From: Streptosporangium lutulentum
Lineage (GTDB): Bacteria > Actinomycetota > Actinomycetes > Streptosporangiales > Streptosporangiaceae
DNA length: 64,000 nt
Assembly: GCF_030811455.1 (NCBI RefSeq)
Contig: NZ_JAUSQU010000001.1
Coordinates: 4,774,001-4,838,000 of the forward strand
Direction: 5' to 3'
The position numbers and the translations under genes were made by a program. This document shows, piece after piece, positions 45,211-52,204 of the stretch. The notes beneath the pieces were generated by a model. It was given only the letters and a program-made list of their open reading frames with translations. It ran no database searches and had not been told where the DNA came from. Position 1 is the stretch's first letter. Each line of letters opens with the position of its first letter.

Positions 45211-45244
45211 TTGACCAAGTCAACGAAATCATTGATCCTGTCAA
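45211..45244 (+). promoter_or_regulatory. Tandem palindromic operators before the MarR-GNAT gene
   Basis: Two 13-bp palindromes, TTGACCAAGTCAA (45211-45223) and TTGATCCTGTCAA (45232-45244), occur as a direct repeat with 21-bp spacing (two helical turns). The second ends 2 nt before the ATG. This is the expected layout for an autoregulatory MarR operator. Confidence 0.75.
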
Positions 45245-45246
45245 CC

Positions 45247-46146
45247 ATGGAAAACCACGTGGCGGAGGTCCGTGCCTTCAATCGCTTCTACACCGGCGTC
45301 ATCGGAGTGCTCCATCAGAGCGTCCTGGACGCCCCCTACTCGCTGACCGAGGTGAGGGTGCTGTTCGAACTGGACCGGCAGGATCGGATGGAGGCCGGCG
45401 AGCTGCGGCGGCTGCTCGGGCTCGACGCCGGATACCTCAGCCGGATGCTCGGCCGCTTCGAGACGGACGGGCTGGTCGTGCGCGAGCGGTCCGCCTCCGA
45501 CGCGCGGCGCCAGGTGATCGCCCTGACCGAGGCGGGCAGGGCGACGTTCGCCGCCCTCGACGAGCACGCGGCCGAACAGGTGCGAGGGCTGCTGGACGGG
45601 GTGACCGAGGAGGACCGGCGGCGGCTGATCGCGAGCATGGGGACGATCCAGGAGGTCCTCGGCGAGAGCCGGGGGGCACGGCCGTACGTCATCCGCCCGC
45701 CGCGCCCGGGCGATCTCGGCTGGGTGGTGTACCGCCACGGCCTGCTCTACAGCCAGGAGTACGGCTGGGGCATGGAGTTCGAGGCTCTGGTGGCCGGGAT
45801 CGTGGCCGACTACGTGGACGGGCACGACCCCCTGCGCGAGGCCGGGTGGATCGTGGAGGTCGACGGCGAGCGGGCCGGGTGCGTCTTCTGCGTGCGCAAG
45901 GACGACGAGACGGCCCAGCTCCGGATGCTCCTGGTCGAGCCGTCCACCCGGGGCATGGGGATCGGCGGGCGGCTCGTGGAGGAGTGCCTGCGCTTCGCCG
46001 GGGCCGCGGGCTACCGGCGGATCGTGCTGTGGACCAGGGACGTGCTGCTGGGCGCCAGGCGCATCTACCGGACGGCGGGCTTCGAGCTGATCGAGAAGAA
46101 GGAGGGCGAGGGCTTCACCGAGGAGGTCTGGGCCCGCGATCTCTGA
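45247..46146 (+). CDS. MarR-GNAT fusion: regulator and N-acetyltransferase
   Basis: A 299-aa two-domain protein. Residues 1-140 are a MarR winged helix (SLTEVRVLFELDRQDRMEAGELRRLLGLDAGYLSRMLGRFETDGLVVRERSASDARRQVIALTEAGR). Residues 148-299 are a GNAT domain with the acetyl-CoA loop RGMGIGGRLVEECL and the IYRTAGFELI motif. Such fusions occur in actinobacteria and proteobacteria; the metabolite is unknown. ATG 45247 lies just after tandem palindromes. It converges on the PhoX-like gene with only 6 nt between stops. Confidence 0.93.
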   Translation: MENHVAEVRAFNRFYTGVIGVLHQSVLDAPYSLTEVRVLFELDRQDRMEAGELRRLLGLDAGYLSRMLGRFETDGLVVRERSASDARRQVIALTEAGRATFAALDEHAAEQVRGLLDGVTEEDRRRLIASMGTIQEVLGESRGARPYVIRPPRPGDLGWVVYRHGLLYSQEYGWGMEFEALVAGIVADYVDGHDPLREAGWIVEVDGERAGCVFCVRKDDETAQLRMLLVEPSTRGMGIGGRLVEECLRFAGAAGYRRIVLWTRDVLLGARRIYRTAGFELIEKKEGEGFTEEVWARDL

Positions 46147-46152
46147 CCCCGC

Positions 46153-47286
46153 TCAGTGGCGGAAAGGGCCGGTGATCTCGTAGGTGACGCCGTCGGTGCC
46201 GGCCGCGTCGCCGCGGGCGCCGCGCTGGGACGAGAAGTAGAGGCGGCTGCCGTCCGGGGAGAAGGCCGGGCCGGTGATCTCCGACCTGGCGTGCCCGGTC
46301 ACCCGGAGGAACGGCGTGACGACCCGGTCGGCGGTGATCAGGTTGATCTCCATGTTCCCGCCGTCCTCGGCGATGTAGAGGTCGCCGGAAGGAGTGCCGG
46401 TGATGTTGTCCACACCGGTCAGCGGGGAGTCGGCGTCGTAGACGACCTCCAGGCTCTCGTTCTCCGCGTCGTAGGCCCACACCCGGTTGTCGCCCTTGGT
46501 GGTGAAGAAGCAGACCCCCTCGGCGTAGTGGCAGCCCTCTCCCCCGGCGAAGTGCCTGGCGTCGCCGACCTGGTGGCGGGTCGCCTCCGGCGACGCGCCC
46601 GGGTCGGGCACCCGCCGCCAGGTCACCGCGCCGGTGCCGGACGAGGCGCAGAGCACTTCCAGGCGGCCGGCCGTCAGGTCGCCCCAGTGGGACGGCACGA
46701 ACCGGTAGAAGCAGCCGTCCGGCTCGTCCTCGGTGAGGTAGACGACCTGCCGGTCGGGGTCGCAGGCCGCGGCCTCGTGCCTGAACCTGCCCATGGCCAG
46801 ACGCGGCATCGCGGCGCGCGAACCGTAGGGATCGCACTCGAAGACCCGGCCGCGGAGGATCTCCTCACACGACAGCCAGGTGTTCCAGGGAGTGCGGCCA
46901 CCGGCGCAGTTGAGGTTGGTGCCCGAAAGGATCCGGTAACCGCCGCGGACGGTCCCGCCGGGCCCGAACCTGATGGCCGACGCGCCGCCGAACAGCGGGA
47001 TCTCCGAGTTGGACACGTAGATCCAGCCGTCGCCGTCGGGAAAGCACGCGCCGCCGTCCGGCGCGGGGTGCCACAGCACCCCGCCGACCCTGCGGCCGGT
47101 GCGCGCGACGATCCTGCCGGTGAACCCCGGCGGCAACGCGACGCCGTCGGCGCCGGGCGGGCCGAGCGAGCCGTAGGGGCCGGCGCCGCGCGGCGCGGTG
47201 GCACGCGCGGCCTCCTGCCAGAGTGATCCGGCGAAGGCCGCCGCGGTGACCAGGGTCCCGGTGCGCACGAACGTGCGGCGAAGCAT
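46153..47286 (-). CDS. PhoX-like (DUF839) exported protein with Tat-type signal
   Basis: A 377-aa protein starting MLRRTFVRTGTLVTAAAFAG, a twin-Arg-like signal, with a likely cleavage after ATA. The propeller body has LPPGFTGRIVARTG, HPAPDGGACFPDGDGWIYVSNSEIP, GTNLNCAGGRTPWNTWLSCEE, YLTEDEPDGCFYRFVP, GCHYAEGVCFFTTKGDNRVWAYD and the repeated IAEDGG, all of which fit the PhoX calcium/iron phosphatase family. At 377 aa it is shorter than classical PhoX (about 600), so phosphatase activity is uncertain. Confidence 0.85.
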   Translation of the reverse strand: MLRRTFVRTGTLVTAAAFAGSLWQEAARATAPRGAGPYGSLGPPGADGVALPPGFTGRIVARTGRRVGGVLWHPAPDGGACFPDGDGWIYVSNSEIPLFGGASAIRFGPGGTVRGGYRILSGTNLNCAGGRTPWNTWLSCEEILRGRVFECDPYGSRAAMPRLAMGRFRHEAAACDPDRQVVYLTEDEPDGCFYRFVPSHWGDLTAGRLEVLCASSGTGAVTWRRVPDPGASPEATRHQVGDARHFAGGEGCHYAEGVCFFTTKGDNRVWAYDAENESLEVVYDADSPLTGVDNITGTPSGDLYIAEDGGNMEINLITADRVVTPFLRVTGHARSEITGPAFSPDGSRLYFSSQRGARGDAAGTDGVTYEITGPFRH

Positions 47287-47487
47287 GGCGCCTCCTCGTT
47301 GCCCTCACGGTACGCCGTCAGTCGATCGAACTCATGTGAACGCCGGGACGCCCCCGGCCCAAACTTTGCGGAAACCGAGGAACAAGCGTTCGTCAAAACA
47401 AGTCGCCCTATGGCCAAGATCGCGGCTCACCGGGCCGCGGGCGTTCAGAGTGGACTCACAATCCACGTCGTCAGACCGGGGGAACCG

Positions 47488-50400
47488 TTGAGTGAAGGAC
47501 TCGCGTTCGCAATTCCGATCTCCAAGACCGCCCCCCGGGTGGGCACCCACCGGGCCCTGATCTTCCTTGACGCGTCCACGGCCTCGGTCTCCGCTCTGAC
47601 CTCCGTTCCTGTCTCGCCCTCGGAGCCGTCACCGGGCCCGCTCTCCGTCCCGGCCCCGGCCACGCCCCCGGACCTGACGTCGCTCCCGGCCTCGCCCCCG
47701 CAACCGGCCTCGCCCGCGACCTCCTCCCCGCTGCCGGCCTGGTCCTTCGAGGCCGTGCCCGGCACTCCCTTCGCCGCCCGGCCGGACGTGCTCCTGGCGA
47801 GCGCGCTCCGCGCCGAGGGCTTCACCGTCGACTCCGAGTGCAGCGGGGGCGCGGGCGCCGACGGCGAGCGGGTGTGGGACTTCCTGCGGTCGGCCGAGGA
47901 AGGGGACCTGCTGGTGATCCGGCTGCCCGCCGACAACGGCTGGACCTCCGGGCAGCTGGGAGCGATGATCAGCGCGTTCGGGCAGCAGGTCGGCGAGTCG
48001 CTGGCGGCGGCCGTGCTACTGATCATGGATTTCGGCTGGAGCGCCCTGGACGACTCCGCCACGCCGGTCCGGCAGCTGGCCGTGGCCGGGGAGCCGCAGG
48101 TGGCGGCGGCGGCCCTGACGCTGACGCTGAGGTTCGACGAGACGCTTCGCGGTCCCGTACGCACCCTGACCGACGTCCTCGCGGAGGGGCTGGCCACCCG
48201 GGCCGCCGATCTCGACGGGGACGGGACGATCACCGTCGGCGATCTGCACGCCTACGCGCTCCACCACTACGCGGCGGCCTCGGCCGCCCGCACTCCCATA
48301 CTGATCACCTACGGCGCCGTCGCCGGCGTCGCCCTGACCCAGGTCTGCGACCCGTCCGCCGCCTCCCACGCCGCCTTCGCCCCCGCTCTGGCCAGGCTCG
48401 GCGACTCCACTCCCCGCACCTCCAACACCGAGATCGTCCGGCGGGTCTACGAGCTCCACCTGAGCGAACCGGCCAGGGAACTGCTGCGCAAGGCCTCTCT
48501 GCTCGACGAGGACGAGTCGGTCGACGAGGTCCTCGGCGACGCCGCCGAGCTCAGGCAGTGGGGGCTGCTCGGCGAGACGACGACGTTCGCCCACCCGGAC
48601 GTGCGGGCCTTCGGCTACTCGCGGCTGTCGGCGGCCGAGAGGGCCCAGACCTCAGCGGTGCTCCGCCGCCGGCGGGCCGGGCTGCGCACGGTACGGCCAC
48701 GGGCCAGGCTCACCGCCGATCGGTGGACCACCGAGGACCAGCTCGGGCACCGGGTCTACGCCGAGGCCATCGCCGCATTCGTCCGCCATCACGAGACCCG
48801 GCCTCCGCTCACGATCGGCGTCAAGGGACCGTGGGGCGCGGGCAAGACCTCCCTGATGCGGATGATCCAGGACCTGCTGGATCCCGGGGCCGCCGGCGAC
48901 CGGCCCGCCCCGATCCATCTTCCGGGTTCCCGCGCGGACAGGGCCCTGACCAACGCCGAGGTGCTGGCCAGGGCCGGGCAGGGGCCGCGGGAGAGCAGCG
49001 GGCGGGCGGAACCCGGCGCCCTGGCCCTGCGACGGTCGGACTGGCGGCCGACGGTCTGGTTCAACCCGTGGATGTACCAGAGCGGCGAGCAGGTCTGGGC
49101 CGGGCTCGCCCACGAGATCATCAGTCAGGTCACCGAACGGCTGCCCCGCGCGGAGCGGGAACGGTTCTGGCTGGAGCTCAACCTGGCCAGGATCGACAGG
49201 GAGGCGGTCCGCAGGCGCGCCTACCACCTGGCGATGACCCGCCTGATCCCGGTCGCGCTGAGCCTGGTCGCGGCCCTGGTCCTCACCGGCGCCCTCCTCG
49301 CCGGCGCCGCGCTGCTCCCCGCGTTCGGCACCCTCCTCGACGGCGCCGCCGCCGTCATCGGCGCCGCCGGGTCGGTGGCCGTGGTGGGAGCGGGCGCCGT
49401 ACGCCTGGCGAGATTCTTCGGCGAGTCGGCGGACAACGCGTTCCACGGGCTGGTCAGCCAGCCGGACCTGCTCACCCCCGGCGGGGCGGACGGATTCGCC
49501 GCCGAGGTCGCCGCCAACCCCGGCTACCGGTCCAGGACCGGCTTCCTGCACCTGGTGCAGACCGACATGCGGCAGGTGCTCGATCTGGTCGCCACCGAGG
49601 AGCGGCCGCTGGTGGTGTTCGTGGACGACCTGGACCGGTGCTCGCCCGGCACGGTGGCCCAGGTCATCGAGGCGATCAACCTGTTCCTCGCCGGCGAGTT
49701 CCCGAACTGCGTGTTCGTACTGGCCATGGAACCTGAGGTGGTCGTCGCGCACGTGGAGGCCGCCTATCCGGAGCTGATGGAGACGCTACGGGCCGACGGG
49801 CGGTCAGGACTGGGCTGGCGGTTCCTGGAGAAGATCGTGCAGTTGCCGCTGAGCGTGCCGCTGCTGGACGACGCCGACCGGCTGCCCGGCTTCGTGCGTG
49901 CGCTGCTGGGCATGCCCGAGGCCTTCGGCGCCGGAGAGGCCGCGACGCCCCGCGCCGCGGGAAGGGACGTGCCGGGCGGGCGGGGCCAGCCGGCGGGTGC
50001 GACCGCGCCTGCGGCGTACCGGGGTGTTCCGTCCTCGCGCGGGGCCGGGTCGCCGCCGCACGAGGACGGGTCGCCGCCGCCGGTGGCCGCACGGCGGTCG
50101 CACGGGACCGCACGATGGTGGCGCGGGGCCGTACGGCGGCCGTCACGGGCGGCGGCCGACGCATCGCCCGCCGCGGGCGGGCCGCACGCGGCGGGGCAGC
50201 CGGACCCCGAGCAGGTGAGCCGCCTGGAGGACGCGATCTGGGCGCTGCAGCCGACGGCGTCGAACCTCGACGAGGTGGCCCGGCGGGCGCAGGAGGCCCT
50301 GGGCATCGAGTGTTCCGACGCGATCAGCGGGCTGTGCTCGGCGACGCGCGAGGCGGCCGACCGGGTCTTCGACGACCTCTACAGCGACGAGAACGCCTAC

Positions 50401-50796
50401 CGGGCGATCGAGTTCGTGCTCCCGGCCCTGACGTTCTTCAATCCCCGCGAGATCAAGCGCTACGTGAACGTCTTCCGCTTCTACTCGTTCCTGACCTACC
50501 GCCGCACGCTCGCCGGAGCGGCGCCCGCCTCGGACGGCGAGGTCGCCAAGCTCGCGGCGCTGACCATCCACTGGCCCCACCTGCTGTCACTGCTGGTCAA
50601 GGAGGTGGGGGAGGCGACCGTGCTGGAGGAGCTCGAACGCGCCGCGAGCACGGCCGGCGACCGGACCTGGGAGCGGACCGTCCACGAGACGGGCCTGGCC
50701 GATCTGGACGTTCCGGGCGGCGCCCACCTGGACGGCCTGCGTGACCTGCTCTCCACCCCCTACCCGGTGGCCGGCCTGGCCCGCCACCTCCTCTGA
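47488..50796 (+). CDS. KAP-family P-loop NTPase with N-terminal degenerate caspase-like domain
   Basis: About 1102 aa. Residues 15-270 resemble a bacterial caspase (peptidase C14) fold: RALIFLDAS, GDLLVIRLPADNGW where SGHG is usual, VLLIMDFGWSA where DCCHSG is usual, and the typical EF-like end LAEGLATRAADLDGDGTITVGDLHAY. Both catalytic residues are therefore missing. A Pro-rich insertion (about 38-90) interrupts it. The KAP NTPase follows: Walker A GPWGAGKTS (about 446), two TM helices (585-645) and Walker B VVFVDDLDRCSP (about 710). Low-complexity Arg/Pro-rich DNA encodes 815-900. Start is TTG 47488 (GGGGGA upstream); ATG 47410 or 47299 are less likely. Confidence 0.82.
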   Translation: MSEGLAFAIPISKTAPRVGTHRALIFLDASTASVSALTSVPVSPSEPSPGPLSVPAPATPPDLTSLPASPPQPASPATSSPLPAWSFEAVPGTPFAARPDVLLASALRAEGFTVDSECSGGAGADGERVWDFLRSAEEGDLLVIRLPADNGWTSGQLGAMISAFGQQVGESLAAAVLLIMDFGWSALDDSATPVRQLAVAGEPQVAAAALTLTLRFDETLRGPVRTLTDVLAEGLATRAADLDGDGTITVGDLHAYALHHYAAASAARTPILITYGAVAGVALTQVCDPSAASHAAFAPALARLGDSTPRTSNTEIVRRVYELHLSEPARELLRKASLLDEDESVDEVLGDAAELRQWGLLGETTTFAHPDVRAFGYSRLSAAERAQTSAVLRRRRAGLRTVRPRARLTADRWTTEDQLGHRVYAEAIAAFVRHHETRPPLTIGVKGPWGAGKTSLMRMIQDLLDPGAAGDRPAPIHLPGSRADRALTNAEVLARAGQGPRESSGRAEPGALALRRSDWRPTVWFNPWMYQSGEQVWAGLAHEIISQVTERLPRAERERFWLELNLARIDREAVRRRAYHLAMTRLIPVALSLVAALVLTGALLAGAALLPAFGTLLDGAAAVIGAAGSVAVVGAGAVRLARFFGESADNAFHGLVSQPDLLTPGGADGFAAEVAANPGYRSRTGFLHLVQTDMRQVLDLVATEERPLVVFVDDLDRCSPGTVAQVIEAINLFLAGEFPNCVFVLAMEPEVVVAHVEAAYPELMETLRADGRSGLGWRFLEKIVQLPLSVPLLDDADRLPGFVRALLGMPEAFGAGEAATPRAAGRDVPGGRGQPAGATAPAAYRGVPSSRGAGSPPHEDGSPPPVAARRSHGTARWWRGAVRRPSRAAADASPAAGGPHAAGQPDPEQVSRLEDAIWALQPTASNLDEVARRAQEALGIECSDAISGLCSATREAADRVFDDLYSDENAYRAIEFVLPALTFFNPREIKRYVNVFRFYSFLTYRRTLAGAAPASDGEVAKLAALTIHWPHLLSLLVKEVGEATVLEELERAASTAGDRTWERTVHETGLADLDVPGGAHLDGLRDLLSTPYPVAGLARHLL

Positions 50797-50826
50797 GCGC
50801 CGGCAGGGGCGAAGGACCCGCGCGAA

Positions 50827-50860
50827 GAGGCGCCCCGGTCCGTGGGGACCGGGGCGCCTC
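50827..50860. terminator. Bidirectional terminator between KAP gene and dps
   Basis: A perfect 15-bp stem (50827-50841 with 50846-50860) with a GTGG loop between the converging genes. Confidence 0.85.
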
Positions 50861-50876
50861 GCCACTGCCGGAGGTC

Positions 50877-51344
50877 CTAGCGCTGGGCTTCCATCATCCA
50901 GTGATACATCTCCATGCTCTGCGTGATCGAGATGAGGAGATCCTGGGTCACCGGGTCGGGCTCATCGGTGTCGAGGACGCGCTCGCGCATCCGGCCGACG
51001 ATGAACCCGAGGATGTCGGTCATGGCGGCGACGACCTTGCCGTCGTTGATGTACCCCGTTTCCAGCTGCGACAGCTCCGTCGCCTTGGCAAGCGTGACCG
51101 ACCTGCCGTCGGGGTTGATCCCGAGGGCCACCGCGCGCTCGGCGACAGAGTCCGCATGCTCCCTGGCCGCCGCGACGATCTCGTCGAGCTGCAGGTGCAG
51201 CGAGCGGAAGTTGTGGCCGATCACGTTCCAGTGGGCCTGCTTGCTCAGGAGCGACAGGTCGAGCATGTCGACGAGCGTTCCCTGGAGAGCGGTGGCGACG
51301 ACCTTCTTTGCGTCCGGCTTGAGCGGGCTGGTGATTGCGGACAT
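50877..51344 (-). CDS. dps: Dps-family ferritin-like DNA-protection protein
   Basis: A 155-aa miniferritin that oxidises and stores iron and protects DNA. The ferroxidase motif is LLSKQAHWNVIGHNFRSLHLQLDEIVAAAREHADSVAERA, with the His, Asp and Glu ligands of the dimer-interface site. It has GINPDGR and ends MYHWMMEAQR without a long basic tail. ATG 51344 has GGAG 8 nt upstream. It is divergent from the MerR gene, with the MerR palindrome between them. Confidence 0.95.
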   Translation of the reverse strand: MSAITSPLKPDAKKVVATALQGTLVDMLDLSLLSKQAHWNVIGHNFRSLHLQLDEIVAAAREHADSVAERAVALGINPDGRSVTLAKATELSQLETGYINDGKVVAAMTDILGFIVGRMRERVLDTDEPDPVTQDLLISITQSMEMYHWMMEAQR

Positions 51345-51425
51345 GAGGTGTACTCCCCCCTGTTTCGACCTCAAGGTATTCCGTTGAGCTCTAACGCCCC
51401 TACCCCCAAGACGGCCTTCTTATGT

Positions 51426-51450
51426 TGACACTGTCACGATAACAGTGTCA
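51426..51450 (+). promoter_or_regulatory. 9-bp-arm palindrome, operator of the MerR/VIT-VWA operon
   Basis: TGACACTGT and ACAGTGTCA flank a 7-nt spacer (51426-51434 with 51442-51450), a perfect dyad 10 nt before the MerR start. TATGTT at 51421-51426 could be a -10 whose start site falls in the dyad. Autoregulation by the MerR product is likely. Confidence 0.7.
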
Positions 51451-51460
51451 CCATGAGTCC

Positions 51461-52204
51461 ATGGAATGGACCATCGGCGAACTGGTGGAGCGAGCCTCCG
51501 CGGCGCTGGCCTCCGGCGCCCGGCTCAACGGGCGGGTCAGAGACGTGCCCAACGAGCGCCTGATCCGGTGGTATTCCACGATCGGCCTGCTCGACCCCCC
51601 GTCGGCCCGCCGAGGCCGCGTCGCCCTGTACGGCAGACGCCATCTGCTGCAACTCATCGCCGTCAAACGCCGTCAGGCCGACGGCCGGACCATCGCCGAG
51701 ATACAGGCGGAGCTCGCCGGGGCGGCCGACCAGGTCCTGGAGACCATCGCCCGCCTCCCGGAGACACCGGCCGAGACGGTGGCCGAGACAGTGGCGACCA
51801 GGACTCCACGCCCCCGCTTCTGGGCCGAGCCCCCCTCCGCCCCGGCCGCACCGCCTTCCGCCCCGGCCGGACCTCCCCCCGCCGGGACCGCGCCGCTCCC
51901 CGTACCTCCTCCCGTCCCCGCCGCACCGGCCGCCGCGTCCGCACCGTCCCCCGCCGCGGCCTCGCCGCTCTCCGCCGTGGCCGGATCGGCCCCCGCCACC
52001 TCGACCACCGAAGAACCCCGGCCGTCCGCCCTGCCCGCGATCGTTCACGGCGTACGGCTGGCGACCGGCGTGACGTTGCTCCTCGACGGCGGCGGCCGTA
52101 CCCCGTCGCCGGACGACCTCGCCGAGATCGCCGCCACGTCCGGAGCGCTCCTGGCGGTCCTGCGTGAACGCGGCCTCATCTCTCCGGAAGGAAGGCAATC
52201 ATGA
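51461..52204 (+). CDS. MerR-family transcriptional regulator with long Pro/Ala linker
   Basis: A 247-aa protein. The MerR winged helix (about 1-85; WTIGELVERASAAL, ERLIRWYSTIGLLDPP, RYGRRHLLQLIAVKRRQADGRTIAEIQAEL) is followed by a Pro/Ala linker of about 80 residues (115-200) and a C-terminal segment (LPAIVHGVRLATGVTLLLDGGGRTPSPDDLAEIAATSGALLAVLRERGL) that is conserved in such regulators but has no known ligand. No metal-binding Cys is present. Its stop overlaps the ATG of the VIT-VWA gene by 4 nt, so the two products are coupled. Confidence 0.85.
   Translation: MEWTIGELVERASAALASGARLNGRVRDVPNERLIRWYSTIGLLDPPSARRGRVALYGRRHLLQLIAVKRRQADGRTIAEIQAELAGAADQVLETIARLPETPAETVAETVATRTPRPRFWAEPPSAPAAPPSAPAGPPPAGTAPLPVPPPVPAAPAAASAPSPAAASPLSAVAGSAPATSTTEEPRPSALPAIVHGVRLATGVTLLLDGGGRTPSPDDLAEIAATSGALLAVLRERGLISPEGRQS

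Noticed and set aside
42529..45246. Long plus-strand frame leading into the MarR-GNAT gene
   Set aside because: It is antisense to the dimethylformamidase-like and lactonase genes; the true protein begins at ATG 45247 after the operators.
47299..47487. N-terminal extension of the KAP protein
   Set aside because: It would begin 13 bp from the divergent PhoX-like gene and shows no conserved features; TTG 47488 has a ribosome binding site and starts just before the first domain strand.
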